Positions 7,569 to 16,799 of a stretch of DNA of 64,000 bases are shown one piece after another. This stretch comes from an uncultured bacterium. Lineage in GTDB: Bacteria; Bacteroidota; Bacteroidia; Bacteroidales; Bacteroidaceae. Position numbers and translations under genes: made by a program. Under the pieces are notes generated by a model, which saw only the letters and a program-made list of their open reading frames with translations, searched no databases and was not told where the DNA came from. The stretch is taken from positions 248,001-312,000 of the forward strand of contig CAJMPR010000004.1 of assembly GCA_905215345.1 (NCBI GenBank), read 5' to 3'. The first letter of the stretch is position 1. Every line of letters begins with the position of its first letter.

Positions 7569-9245
7569 ATGAAACATTTAAAAATACGTTGGATAGCTGC
7601 CCTGTTACTGGTAGTAGGCATTAGCTTCTTTTTTGGTTTCAAGAGTGGTGACAGTCGTAGCTTCCAGATAGCAAAGAACCTGGATATATTCAATTCTATT
7701 GTGAAAGAACTGGATATGTTCTATGTGGATACGATTAATCCGGACAAGACGATAAGAACCGGCATTGAAGCCATGTTGTACTCGCTTGACCCGTATACGG
7801 AATATTATCCTGAAGATGACCAAAGCGAATTGGAGCAGATGTTGAGGAACTCATACGGTGGCATTGGTTCTATTATTACCTGGAATCCGAAGTTGAAACG
7901 TTCCATGATAGCCGAACCTTATGAAAATATGCCTGCGGCTACCGTAGGACTTAAAGCGGGCGATATATTGATGGAAATCGACGGAAAAGACCTTGCCGGA
8001 AAGAATAACCAGGAGGTGAGCGAAATGCTGCGTGGGCAGATGGGGACGAGTTTCCATTTGAAAGTACAGCGTCCCGGTACGGAAAAGCCTTTGGAGTTTG
8101 ACATCGTACGCCGTTCTATCCAGTTGCCTTTTATCCCTTACTATACGGTATTGGATAATAATGTCGGTTATATCAACCTCAGCACTTTTTCGGGTAATCC
8201 TTCCAAGGAGTTCAAACAGGCGTTTCTTGATTTGAAGAAGAGAGGCATTACATCTTTGGTAATCGACTTGCGCAATAATGGCGGTGGCTTGCTTGAAGAA
8301 GCCGTAGAAATAGCTAATTACTTCCTGCCCCGTGGCAAAACGCTTGTAACGACCAAGGGTAAGATGCAGCAAGGTAACAATTCGTACAAGACGTTGCGTG
8401 AACCTCTGGATTTGGAAATACCTTTGGCTGTATTGGTAAATAGCGGTACGGCTTCTGCTTCGGAGATTCTTGCAGGTTCTTTGCAAGACCTCGACCGTGC
8501 CGTGATTATAGGTAACCGTACCTTCGGAAAAGGACTTGTACAGACCACACGTCCGTTGCCATACGGTGGGACGATGAAGCTTACGACTTCCAAGTATTAC
8601 ATTCCGAGCGGACGTTGCGTGCAGGCTATCGACTATAAACACCGTAATGAAGATGGTAGCGTAGGGCGTATTCCCGATAGTCTGACGACGGTATTCCACA
8701 CGGCTATCGGGCGTGAAGTCCGTGATGGCGGTGGCGTTACCCCGGATATCGACGTGAAGCAGGAGAAGTTGCCTAATATCCTGTTCTATCTGGTGAATGA
8801 TAACCTGATATTCGATTATGCTACTCAGTATTGCCTGAAGCATCCCACTATTCCTGCTCCCGAAGCATTTAAGGTGACCGATGCCGATTATAACGATTTC
8901 AAGGCAATGGTGAAGAAAGCGGACTTTAAGTATGACCAGCAGACGGAAAAAATGTTGAAGAACTTGAAAGAAATGGCAGAATTTGAAGGTTACCTAACGG
9001 ATACGTCGGAAGAATTCAAGGCTTTGGAAAAGAAACTCTCTCATAACCTGGAGCGTGACCTTGACCATTTCTCGAAGGATATCAAAGATATGATTGCCGT
9101 GGAAATCATCAAACGCTATTATTATCAGCGCGGAAGCATTATCCAGCAGTTGAAAGGGGATGATGATTTGGAGGAAGCTGTGAAAATTCTCACTGCACCG
9201 GAGAAATATAAGGAAATGTTGTCTGTACCGGTAGCAAAGAAATAG
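7569..9245 (+). CDS. S41-family carboxy-terminal processing protease
   Basis: 558 residues from ATG 7569 (MKHLKIRWIAALLL). A single N-terminal membrane anchor or signal peptide places it in the periplasm. Then come a PDZ domain (about residues 90-180, with NMPAATVGLKAGDILMEIDGKDL) and the S41 peptidase domain. The catalytic Ser lies in LVNSGTASASEILAGSLQD, and the Lys in NRTFGKGLVQTTRPL. A long C-terminal helical region (about residues 430-558) follows. Such Ctp/Tsp proteases trim or degrade exported proteins at their C-termini. The start just follows an intergenic hairpin, and a terminator at 9283-9316 ends the gene. Confidence 0.9.
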   Translation: MKHLKIRWIAALLLVVGISFFFGFKSGDSRSFQIAKNLDIFNSIVKELDMFYVDTINPDKTIRTGIEAMLYSLDPYTEYYPEDDQSELEQMLRNSYGGIGSIITWNPKLKRSMIAEPYENMPAATVGLKAGDILMEIDGKDLAGKNNQEVSEMLRGQMGTSFHLKVQRPGTEKPLEFDIVRRSIQLPFIPYYTVLDNNVGYINLSTFSGNPSKEFKQAFLDLKKRGITSLVIDLRNNGGGLLEEAVEIANYFLPRGKTLVTTKGKMQQGNNSYKTLREPLDLEIPLAVLVNSGTASASEILAGSLQDLDRAVIIGNRTFGKGLVQTTRPLPYGGTMKLTTSKYYIPSGRCVQAIDYKHRNEDGSVGRIPDSLTTVFHTAIGREVRDGGGVTPDIDVKQEKLPNILFYLVNDNLIFDYATQYCLKHPTIPAPEAFKVTDADYNDFKAMVKKADFKYDQQTEKMLKNLKEMAEFEGYLTDTSEEFKALEKKLSHNLERDLDHFSKDIKDMIAVEIIKRYYYQRGSIIQQLKGDDDLEEAVKILTAPEKYKEMLSVPVAKK

Positions 9246-9282
9246 AGTAGAACCAATCGTTTGGACAATAGAATATTAATGC

Positions 9283-9316
9283 AAAAGGGAAGTACCTGAG
9301 AAAGTACTTCCCTTTT
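9283..9316 (+). terminator. Rho-independent terminator after S41 protease
   Basis: A perfect 13-bp stem AAAAGGGAAGTAC / GTACTTCCCTTTT with an 8-base loop, followed by CTTT. The rest of 9317-9505 shows nothing I can identify. Confidence 0.8.
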
Positions 9317-9505
9317 CTTTGTATTCGAGCTGCTGAGAAGGCAGGAGTTCTTGCCCGACATGGCTTTTGTACAACTTCTTATTTTATGTAGGCGGTAAAC
9401 GGAAACAAAAGCAGAGGTTAGGTCGTTTTATATCCGCTATAGTCCTGAGTATGTATCGGTTTTGACAACTTTAGCGAATCATAAACGAACCATTAACTTT
9501 AAACG

Positions 9506-11236
9506 ATGAAGAGAATAACTAATCTTTTGCTGGCATGCTTGTTGGCGTTGAACGTAGCTTATGCGCAGGATATGCGTATGGATACTTACTGTAATCCGTT
9601 GAATATCGATTACACGTATATGATTTACAATGCCCATAAAGATATCTCCTACCGTTCCGGTGCTGACCCCGCCGTAGTGCGCTTTCGCGGCGAATATTAT
9701 ATGTTTGTAACCCGTTCGCATGGATACTGGCGCTCAAAAGACCTGCTGGACTGGGAGTTTGTGCGTCCGGGTAAGAATTGGTATCCGCAAGGCTCTAATG
9801 CTCCCGCCGCCCATAATTATAAGGATTCTGTACTTTATGTAACGGGAGATCCTTCGGGCTCGATGAGTATTCTTTATTCCGATAACCCTGCTTCGGGTAA
9901 CTGGGAAGCCATACCATCTATCCTGAATGATTTGCAAGATCCTGATTTATTCATTGATGATGACGGAAAAGCATATATATTCTGGGGTTCTTCCAATGTG
10001 TTTCCTATCCGTGGAATGGAGTTGGACAAGAATCACCGTTTCATAAAGAAGGGCGAAACAGTTGAGCTGTTTAATCTCGATATGGCAAAGCATGGCTGGG
10101 AACGTTTCGGTGAAAACCATACGGACACAGTACTTGGCGGATATATGGAGGGGCCTTGGCTGACGAAACACGATGGCAAATATTATATGCAATATGGTGC
10201 ACCGGGTACGGAGTTCAATGTATATGCGGATGGAGTTTATATAGCCGACCATCCGTTAGGGCCTTATACTTATCAGAAGCATAATCCGGTTTCTTACAAA
10301 CCGGGCGGTTATATGAACGGTGCCGGTCATGGAAGTACGGTACTGGGTCCTGGCGGACAGTATTGGCACTTCGCTTCTATGTCTCTTTCCATAAATATGA
10401 ACTGGGAACGCCGGCTTTGTATGTTTCCTGCCGGTTTTGATAAAGATGGTGTTATGTATGTGGATACCCGATTCGGAGACTATCCGCGTTATGCACCGGC
10501 TGTACCGAGCAAGGCCGGACAGTTTCGTGGCTGGATGTTGCTCTCTTACGGCAAGCCGGTGACGGCTTCTACCTCTATTGGTACGTTTGCGCCTGCTGCT
10601 TTGACGGATGAACTGACTAAAACTTATTGGCTTGCCAAAGCGAATGATGAGCGTCAATGGGTGACAATCGATCTTGAGGAACCGGCTACGGTTTGTGCCA
10701 TTCAGATAAACTATCATGACTATGAGAGTGATATGTACGGACGTTATGAAAGACTTCATCATCGTTATACGGTGGAAGGTTCTTTGGACGGACAAAATTG
10801 GAAAGTGCTGGTTGACCGTGAAGAAAGTTATAAGGATACTCCGAATGATTATGTTGAACTGGCTTTACCTCGGCTGGCCCGTTATATCCGTTATAAGAAT
10901 ATAGATGTACCGACACCTAACCTGGCTATCTCGGAGCTTCGTGTTTTTGGAGTGGGCACCGGAAAAGCGCCGCAACAGCCGAAGAAATTTACACTTGATC
11001 GTCATGTAGACCGCAGGGATATAACAATTTCCTGGGAACCGGTAAAGGGTGCTCAAGGATATAATATTCTTTGGGGAATAGCTCCTGATAAATTATATAG
11101 TTCCTGGATGATTTACGGCAACGAGGGTAAGCTTCTGATGAAGAGCCTGAATACCGACCAGAAATATTATTTTGCGGTCGAGGCTTTTAATGAGAATGGT
11201 GTTTCTTCCCTTTCGGCTGTGAAAGAAGTAGAATAG
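9506..11236 (+). CDS. Exported glycoside hydrolase family 43 protein with F5/8C and FN3 domains
   Basis: 576 residues with a cleavable signal peptide (about 1-20, ending AYAQ). The GH43 five-bladed propeller covers about residues 30-320, with the three acidic residues in typical contexts: Asp54 (SGADPAVV), Asp145 (LQDPDLF) and Glu215 (YMEGPW). Residues about 345-480 form an F5/8-type C (discoidin-like) carbohydrate-binding module, ending in the usual ARYIRYKNI...ISELRVFG. Residues about 490-576 are a fibronectin type III domain (DITISWEPVKGAQGYNILWG). GH43 enzymes release arabinose, xylose or galactose side chains, but the specificity here cannot be told from sequence. It is a single gene, not beside a SusC/D pair. 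No clear -7 box was found. Confidence 0.88.
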   Translation: MKRITNLLLACLLALNVAYAQDMRMDTYCNPLNIDYTYMIYNAHKDISYRSGADPAVVRFRGEYYMFVTRSHGYWRSKDLLDWEFVRPGKNWYPQGSNAPAAHNYKDSVLYVTGDPSGSMSILYSDNPASGNWEAIPSILNDLQDPDLFIDDDGKAYIFWGSSNVFPIRGMELDKNHRFIKKGETVELFNLDMAKHGWERFGENHTDTVLGGYMEGPWLTKHDGKYYMQYGAPGTEFNVYADGVYIADHPLGPYTYQKHNPVSYKPGGYMNGAGHGSTVLGPGGQYWHFASMSLSINMNWERRLCMFPAGFDKDGVMYVDTRFGDYPRYAPAVPSKAGQFRGWMLLSYGKPVTASTSIGTFAPAALTDELTKTYWLAKANDERQWVTIDLEEPATVCAIQINYHDYESDMYGRYERLHHRYTVEGSLDGQNWKVLVDREESYKDTPNDYVELALPRLARYIRYKNIDVPTPNLAISELRVFGVGTGKAPQQPKKFTLDRHVDRRDITISWEPVKGAQGYNILWGIAPDKLYSSWMIYGNEGKLLMKSLNTDQKYYFAVEAFNENGVSSLSAVKEVE

Positions 11237-11287
11237 ATATGATATTTCGGGTGAAGCAGGATTATAATATACTCTCAGTAGGATAAT

Positions 11288-11351
11288 TTTTAGGCACGGA
11301 TTACGCGGATTACACGGTTTTTTTCTTTTTCCGCGTAATCCGTGCCTAAAA
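11288..11351 (+). repeat. 22-bp inverted repeat, likely two-way terminator
   Basis: The perfect arms (11288-11309 and 11330-11351) contain GGCACGGATTACGCGGA and its complement, with a T-rich loop and A/T flanks. It sits between convergent GH43 and ispG. Confidence 0.8.
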
Positions 11352-11396
11352 GAAAGTCATAAATGATTTTGATACACCTACTTTCTTATCTGTAGT

Positions 11397-13259
11397 TTAA
11401 ATGTTTTCAGTGTAATCTCCGTTTGCTTTAATCAGTTCGATTAATTTCTCTACGGCTTCTTCTTCAGGAATATTCTTCTCAATACATTCCTTTTTTTTGT
11501 AAAGGCTGATTTTTCCGCGTCCGGCGCCCACATATCCGTAATCTGCGTCTGCCATTTCACCGGGTCCATTGACAATACATCCCATAATACCTATTTTTAG
11601 CCCTTTTAAGTGCGAGGTTGCCGCTTTAATACGGGCAATGGTACTTTCCAGGTCGTAAAGCGTACGTCCGCAACCGGGGCAGGAAATGTATTCTGTTTTG
11701 CTGGTACGGATACGTCCGGCTTGCAGGATTCCGAATGCGATAGCATCCACTACTTTGTCACTTATACCTTTATCACTCTCTTTGCTGTCTTGGTTAAACA
11801 GGAATATACCATCACAGAATCCGTCGATGATGAGGGCACCCATATCGGCGGCAGCTTTTATTTGCAAATCCTCGGCTCCGTTTTCGGCATAATGTTGGAA
11901 GAAAACGAGCGGGTTCTTTAATCCTTCACTCATCAGTTGGTGCGCTATGGCACGTTGTTCACCCAATCGGTTAGGATGGTTGCTTTGGGCAATCAATACT
12001 ACTTCCGGATGATATTTCAGGCAGGCAATCGTTTCATCGTTCAACCCCATATAGGTGATAAACAGGAATTTCAGTGATGCCTGGCATCCGCTGATAAATG
12101 GCAGTTGTTCACCGTTGAAAACGGGCCAGATGTTGGCTTGGCCTTCCCAAAGATCGGCATCGATGATATATTGCATGCCTTCTATCGGATGTTCCGGGAG
12201 CTGACGTCCGGCATAGACATAATCGGGCATGAACTGTGGGTTGAATTCGGCGCTCCCCTCCAGACGTGCGGCAATAACTACAGGAAGATTGTCTCCACCT
12301 ATATTGCTTACGGGTACTGTTTCCCTACGGGCAGGAGAGAGATAATGGAAACCGGGAGCCTCCGCTCCGGGTATATACGGATGCCCTTGGCGTTGTACGA
12401 TGTAGGCGGCTAATTTGCGGGCCACGGGAATTTCGGCTTCAGGAGCTTCGCTTAGGGAAACGCGGATAGTATCACCTAATCCGTCGGCAAGCAAAGCGCC
12501 TATACCTAAAGCAGACTTGATTCGTCCGTCTTCTCCGTCGCCGGCTTCGGTTACACCGAGATGCAACGGAAAACACATACCTTCCTGTTCCATAATAACG
12601 GCAAGGAGGCGTACCGTTTTAACCATGACTACCGTGTTGGATGCTTTGATTGAAATCACTACGTCTGTGAAGTTCTCTGCTACACAAATTCGCAGGAATT
12701 CCATGCAGGATTCTACCATTCCTTCGGGTGTATCGCCGTAGCGCGACATGATGCGGTCTGACAACGAACCATGATTTACACCGATGCGAATGGCTGTATG
12801 GTTTTCTTTGCAAATGTTCAGGAAAGGAACAAAACGGTCACGTATTCTTTGTAACTCTTGCGCATACTCTTCATCGGTATAATCCAGATGTTTGAATGTT
12901 CGCGCGGCATCAACGTAGTTGCCCGGATTGATACGGACTTTCTCGGCATACTGTGCGGCAACATCTGCAACTTTAGGATTAAAATGTACGTCGGCTACCA
13001 GTGGAACCATATAACCGTCCTGGCGTAAAGCTGCATTGATGTTCTTTAAATTTTCTGCTTCCTTGATTCCCTGGGTGGTGAGGCGCACATATTTTCCACC
13101 CGCATCGACAATACGTTTTGCTTGCGCTACACACGCATCAGTATCTTGCGTCGAAGTATTGGTCATACTTTGTATGCGAATAGGATTGGAGCCGCCCATA
13201 GGGGTGGCTCCGATATTTACTTCCGATGTTTCCCGTCGGGAATAGTTGAATAGTTCCAT
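11397..13259 (-). CDS. ispG: 4-hydroxy-3-methylbut-2-enyl diphosphate synthase (long form)
   Basis: 620 residues from ATG 13259 (MELFNYSRRETSEVNIG). A longer upstream start would lie inside an intergenic repeat. The enzyme is a [4Fe-4S] protein that converts MEcPP to HMBPP in the MEP isoprenoid pathway. The N-terminal TIM barrel starts with GGSNPIRIQSMTNTSTQD. The C-terminal iron-sulfur domain has CPGCGRTLYDLE and MGCIVNGPGEMADADYGYVG with its cluster cysteines and Glu. At 620 residues it is the long form, with a roughly 200-residue insert between the two domains, as in Bacteroidota, Chlorobi and plants. It is the last gene of the minus-strand rpoN-PAP2-gcvH-purE-ispG run. Confidence 0.95.
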   Translation of the reverse strand: MELFNYSRRETSEVNIGATPMGGSNPIRIQSMTNTSTQDTDACVAQAKRIVDAGGKYVRLTTQGIKEAENLKNINAALRQDGYMVPLVADVHFNPKVADVAAQYAEKVRINPGNYVDAARTFKHLDYTDEEYAQELQRIRDRFVPFLNICKENHTAIRIGVNHGSLSDRIMSRYGDTPEGMVESCMEFLRICVAENFTDVVISIKASNTVVMVKTVRLLAVIMEQEGMCFPLHLGVTEAGDGEDGRIKSALGIGALLADGLGDTIRVSLSEAPEAEIPVARKLAAYIVQRQGHPYIPGAEAPGFHYLSPARRETVPVSNIGGDNLPVVIAARLEGSAEFNPQFMPDYVYAGRQLPEHPIEGMQYIIDADLWEGQANIWPVFNGEQLPFISGCQASLKFLFITYMGLNDETIACLKYHPEVVLIAQSNHPNRLGEQRAIAHQLMSEGLKNPLVFFQHYAENGAEDLQIKAAADMGALIIDGFCDGIFLFNQDSKESDKGISDKVVDAIAFGILQAGRIRTSKTEYISCPGCGRTLYDLESTIARIKAATSHLKGLKIGIMGCIVNGPGEMADADYGYVGAGRGKISLYKKKECIEKNIPEEEAVEKLIELIKANGDYTENI

Positions 13260-13264
13260 TTGTT

Positions 13265-13362
13265 CAATTGACAATTGATAATTGACAATTGACAATTATT
13301 GTAACTGACAATCGACAATCATACCATTTAATTATCAATTATCAATTATCGATTGTCAATTG
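13265..13362 (-). repeat. Intergenic hairpin of tandem TTGACAA units
   Basis: 34-bp arms (13265-13298 and 13329-13362), matching at 31 of 34 positions and built from 8-bp AATTGACA/AATTGATA units. The right arm overlaps the last codons of purE, and the left arm ends 5 bases before the ispG start. Confidence 0.8.
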
Positions 13363-13865
13363 GTCTTGTACTCGTATTTAACTTCTTTCAGGTCTTCGTT
13401 AGCTTTAACGATTTTCTTCTTCAATCCTTCCTTATAGGCTGCGAAAGCTTCGGCTAACTCCGTATTGCTTAATGCCAGTATCTGTACGGCAAGAATGGCG
13501 GCGTTCATAGCACCATTGATAGCTACGGTAGCTACAGGGATACCTGGAGGCATCTGGATGATTGAATAAAGTGCATCTACACCGTCGAGTACGGAACCTT
13601 TTACGGGTACACCGATAACCGGTAATGTGGTATTGGCAGCGATAACGCCTGGTAAAGCAGCAGCCATACCAGCGGCGGCGATAATCACTTTAATGCCACG
13701 ATTACGGGCATCTTTGGCAAATTCTTCTACAGCTTCCGGTGTACGGTGGGCAGAGAGAGCGTTCATTTCGAACGGTACATGTAAGTCATTAAGCAACTGT
13801 GCCGCCTTTTCCATGACAGGAAGGTCGGACGTACTGCCCATGATGATACTAACAATTGGAGACAT
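13356..13865 (-). CDS. purE: N5-carboxyaminoimidazole ribonucleotide mutase
   Basis: 169 residues, normal for class I PurE, which rearranges N5-CAIR to CAIR in purine synthesis. The signature segments are all present: IMGSTSDLPVMEKA near the N-terminus, LSAHRTPEAVEEFA with the catalytic His, AAAGMAAALPGVIAANTTLPVIGVPV, and MPPGIPVATVAINGAMNAAILAVQIL. It lies between gcvH and ispG on the minus strand. The last residues, up to the TGA, overlap an intergenic repeat arm. It is a cytoplasmic enzyme, and no partner purK is in the window. Confidence 0.95.
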   Translation of the reverse strand: MSPIVSIIMGSTSDLPVMEKAAQLLNDLHVPFEMNALSAHRTPEAVEEFAKDARNRGIKVIIAAAGMAAALPGVIAANTTLPVIGVPVKGSVLDGVDALYSIIQMPPGIPVATVAINGAMNAAILAVQILALSNTELAEAFAAYKEGLKKKIVKANEDLKEVKYEYKTN

Positions 13866-13872
13866 ATTATTT

Positions 13873-13946
13873 AGTTATAAGTTATTTTTATTAGGTATGA
13901 GTTATAAAGGGATAAGCAAATAACTTATAACTTATAACTCATAACT
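13873..13946 (-). repeat. Intergenic hairpin of tandem AGTTATA units
   Basis: The left units AGTTATAAGTTAT (13873-13885) and TATGAGTTATA (13896-13906) face ATAACTTATAACTTATAACT (13920-13939) and CATAACT on the right. It lies between gcvH and purE. Confidence 0.65.
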
Positions 13947-13950
13947 CCTT

Positions 13951-14331
13951 TTATCCGTTAATCAACGCCTTATACGCTTCTGCATCCAGCAAACTGTCGA
14001 AATCAGCATCAGCGGCAGGTTTGATTTTGATAAGCCAACCTTCTCCGTAAGGATCTTTGTTTACCAATTCCGGTTGATCGGCTAAAGCTTCGTTCTGCTC
14101 CAGTACTTCTCCTCCTACGGGCAAGAAAAGGTCTGAAATGGTTTTTACTACCTCGATAGTACCAAACACTTCGTCGGCAGCTAATGTTTCACCCTCTGTC
14201 TGAATATCGACAAATACAATGTCTCCCAGTTGCTCTTGAGCATAATCTGTGATACCTACATAAGCTACATCACCTTCCAGGCGAATCCATTCATGTTCTT
14301 TCGTGTACTTTACGTCATTTGGAAAATTCAT
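13951..14331 (-). CDS. gcvH: Glycine cleavage system H protein
   Basis: 126 residues, the usual length. The protein carries a lipoyl group on a Lys and shuttles the aminomethyl intermediate between the P, T and L proteins of the glycine cleavage system. The lipoylation motif is GTIEVVKTISDLFLPVGGEVLEQN (the Lys of VVKT). The N-terminus (KYTKEHEWIRLEGDVAYVGITDYAQEQLGDIVFVD) and C-terminus (DPYGEGWLIKIKP) match the family closely. It is part of the rpoN-to-ispG minus-strand run. gcvP and gcvT are not in this window. Confidence 0.95.
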   Translation of the reverse strand: MNFPNDVKYTKEHEWIRLEGDVAYVGITDYAQEQLGDIVFVDIQTEGETLAADEVFGTIEVVKTISDLFLPVGGEVLEQNEALADQPELVNKDPYGEGWLIKIKPAADADFDSLLDAEAYKALING

Positions 14332-14404
14332 AATCGTTAGTTTTAAGAGTTAATATTGTATTCACTTAAAAATTTAAAACAGTATAAATATCGCTGCTTT
14401 TCTT

Positions 14405-15073
14405 CTAAAACAAGAAAATACGAAATAACATATTACTTAGCGGATGCAGCACCAGCAAAGAACAAATTAAGCCTACCGTAAAACCGCCCATTACTTCACC
14501 CAACGTATGGTGTTGCAGGATGATACGTGCCGTACCCAATACTCCTGCGATAAGTATGAATATACACAGCCATCCTACGGGGTTGTATCCGAACAGGGCG
14601 CTGAATGCTACCAATCCACCTACTACAGCACCGGCACCGGCCATGTGCTCGCTAAGTTTCCATTTCAGGTTGAGTATGACACAGATAATCATCATGACGA
14701 GAGCGGCAAGAATAATGCCGGTCATGTACCACGGAATATTCAGCCTGTGCATCATGAGCAGGCAGAACACATAAGAAGTAATAGTCAGGATGAAGGGTAC
14801 ATACCTACGTTTCCGTTCAACCAAATCTTCGGGGCTGAACCCATTGATTTTACGGAAAAGAAAAATGGTCAGGGTAGGCATGAGGATAGTGAAACAATAT
14901 ACTACGCCCAATACGATGAGCTTATATTGCAACGGCATGATGCGCAGGTATGAGAATATAAACAGAACCAGAAATACCAGAAAAGGAATGGAGAACGGTG
15001 TGAATATGACCGAAATCACCTTGGCTGTCCGAATCAATGTCTTGTCGGCAATAATATGTTGTTCTACTGTCAT
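14405..15073 (-). CDS. PAP2-family membrane phosphatase-like protein
   Basis: 222 residues with about six predicted transmembrane segments. The C-terminal half carries weak but recognisable PAP2 motifs: KWKLSEHMAGAGAVVG (the S-x-H-type element, here S-E-H) and GTARIILQHHTLGEVMGGF (the R...H...D/E element, with Glu in place of the usual Asp). PAP2 enzymes remove phosphate from lipids such as phosphatidate or undecaprenyl pyrophosphate. The N-terminal half (FTPFSIPFLVFLVLFIFSYLRIMPL) is hydrophobic and Bacteroidota-specific in feel. It lies 58 bases downstream of rpoN on the minus strand and is probably co-transcribed. Confidence 0.7.
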   Translation of the reverse strand: MTVEQHIIADKTLIRTAKVISVIFTPFSIPFLVFLVLFIFSYLRIMPLQYKLIVLGVVYCFTILMPTLTIFLFRKINGFSPEDLVERKRRYVPFILTITSYVFCLLMMHRLNIPWYMTGIILAALVMMIICVILNLKWKLSEHMAGAGAVVGGLVAFSALFGYNPVGWLCIFILIAGVLGTARIILQHHTLGEVMGGFTVGLICSLLVLHPLSNMLFRIFLF

Positions 15074-15130
15074 TTTCTTATTTTCTTTATCACAACTTTT
15101 ACCACTATATTATTCTATCACCTTTACACT

Positions 15131-16621
15131 CTATCTTCTCAGTCTTGCTACCGGAATATTCAGTTGCTGACGATATTTGGCTACTGTGCGGCGGGCAATC
15201 GGATAACCTTTTTCTTTCAAGATATCGGTGAGCTCATCATCGGTATAGGGCTTTTTCTTATCCTCGTTGTCAATACATTCTTTCAGTATTTTACGAATCT
15301 CGCGTACGGACATTTCTTCACCGTCTTCGGTAACATATCCGTCGTTGAAGAAGAACTTCAGCGGATAAATGCCATAATTGGTCTGCACGTATTTGCTGTT
15401 GCTGACGCGGGAGATGGTTGAGATATCAAGTCCTGTACGTTCGGCTACATCTTTCAATATCATGGGGCGCAGGAGCGACTCGTCACCGTCAAGGAAAAAC
15501 GGACGTTGCAGGTCAATAATGGCCTGCATGGTAGTCATTAATGTATTCTGACGTTGCTTGACTGCATCAATGAAGCCTTGAGCTGCATCCATCTTTTGTT
15601 TCAGGAACATCATGGCTTCTTTGGATTCTTTAGACTGATTAGCTTTGTTCTTGGTATGCTCTTCTACCATTTCTGTGAAGTCACGGCTCATACGTAACTC
15701 GGGTACGTTCCGATTGTTCAGCGTGATGTTAATAGTACCGTCGTCGTAGGTGTCTACGATAAAATCAGGCACGATTTGTTGCAAGTTCTTGCCGATAGCC
15801 TCTCCCAGGGAGGCTCCCGGACGCGGATTCAGTTTACAGATTTCTTTGATGGCCTGTTGGAAAGCGTCTTCTTCCAAACCTAATTTCTGCTGTATTTTAT
15901 CCCAGTGTTTACGGGTAAAGTCTTCGTAACATTCGGAGATGATAGCTTCTTCAATGTAGAGCAACGGGTTAGGAGTAAAATGCTGTTGCTCTATCTTACG
16001 GCGTATCTGGATGAGAAGGCACTCTTGCAGGTCACGGGCGCCCAATCCGGCAGGATCAAAATCCTGAACGGTTTTCAAGGCCTCCTCCAATTCCTCGGCT
16101 GTGGCTTCTATACCCACGTAAATGGCAAGTTCATCGCTGATACTATCCAACGATTTGCGTAATAAACCGTCATCATCCAGCGAACCGATAAGATATTCTG
16201 CCAGTTCACGTTGATGTTCAGTGAGGTTACGTTCGCCCAACTGCTCTTTCAAAGTTTCGTAAAAGGAAGTTGCGTCGGAGAAAGGGATTTCTTCGGCTTG
16301 CTCACCTTTGCTTCGGTTGTTTTCCTGTAATTTGTAGTCGGGTATGTCGTCTTCTGTCAGATAATCGCTTAAGGAATCATAGTCGGTATCTCCTCCGTCC
16401 TCAGACCCGGAATCTGCATCGGAAGAGTCGGAATATTCATCTCCTGCGGTATCTTCTTTTCCTTCTTCCAGTGCAGGATTTTCCAAAAGTTCGGCACGTA
16501 CGCGATCTTCCAATTCTATAGCCGGAAGTTCCAGCAGCTTTACTACCAGAATTTGCTGCGGTGACAGCGTTTGTATTTGCTGTTGCGCTTGGGTCTGTAT
16601 CTGTCGGGAACCTTGTGCCAT
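15131..16621 (-). CDS. rpoN: RNA polymerase sigma-54 factor
   Basis: 496 residues. It directs RNA polymerase to -24/-12 promoters that need an activator ATPase. The Gln-rich region I is at the start (SRQIQTQAQQQIQTLSPQQILVVKLLELP...ENPALEE). An acidic linker follows (about residues 55-95). The core-binding and HTH region includes LKDVAERTGLDISTISRVSNSKYVQTNYG, and the RpoN box lies near the C-terminus (ARRTVAKYRQQL). A strong minus-strand promoter (-7 TATCTTTG at 16644-16651, -33 TTTG) precedes it. It heads the run toward PAP2, gcvH, purE and ispG. Confidence 0.95.
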   Translation of the reverse strand: MAQGSRQIQTQAQQQIQTLSPQQILVVKLLELPAIELEDRVRAELLENPALEEGKEDTAGDEYSDSSDADSGSEDGGDTDYDSLSDYLTEDDIPDYKLQENNRSKGEQAEEIPFSDATSFYETLKEQLGERNLTEHQRELAEYLIGSLDDDGLLRKSLDSISDELAIYVGIEATAEELEEALKTVQDFDPAGLGARDLQECLLIQIRRKIEQQHFTPNPLLYIEEAIISECYEDFTRKHWDKIQQKLGLEEDAFQQAIKEICKLNPRPGASLGEAIGKNLQQIVPDFIVDTYDDGTINITLNNRNVPELRMSRDFTEMVEEHTKNKANQSKESKEAMMFLKQKMDAAQGFIDAVKQRQNTLMTTMQAIIDLQRPFFLDGDESLLRPMILKDVAERTGLDISTISRVSNSKYVQTNYGIYPLKFFFNDGYVTEDGEEMSVREIRKILKECIDNEDKKKPYTDDELTDILKEKGYPIARRTVAKYRQQLNIPVARLRR

Positions 16622-16643
16622 ACTTTACTTTATTTACTCGCTG

Positions 16644-16677
16644 CAAAGATAAGTTTTATCTTCGCACTTTTTGCAAA
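16644..16677 (-). promoter_or_regulatory. rpoN promoter (-33 TTTG, -7 TATCTTTG)
   Basis: Minus strand: TTTG at 16674-16677, 22 bases, then TATCTTTG at 16644-16651, 23 bases before the rpoN ATG. Confidence 0.65.
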
Positions 16678-16767
16678 AATAGTGAATAGTTCGGGAACGA
16701 GAAATCTTCTCTTATTATATTTAACAAGAAAGAGGATACTTGGTTGCTTTTTTCTCTTAGTTTACAT

Positions 16768-16775
16768 TATCTTTG
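16768..16775 (+). promoter_or_regulatory. -7 element of Xaa-Pro peptidase gene
   Basis: TATCTTTG, 24 bases before ATG 16800, with a TTG-like -33 at 16744-16746, about 21 bases upstream. Confidence 0.6.
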
Positions 16776-16799
16776 TCCTGAAACTAAAAACAAAATGTT

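Noticed and set aside
11397..13295. Longer IspG start at 13295
   Set aside because: The extra residues come from the AATTGACA intergenic repeat. The ATG at 13259 begins the normal N-terminus.
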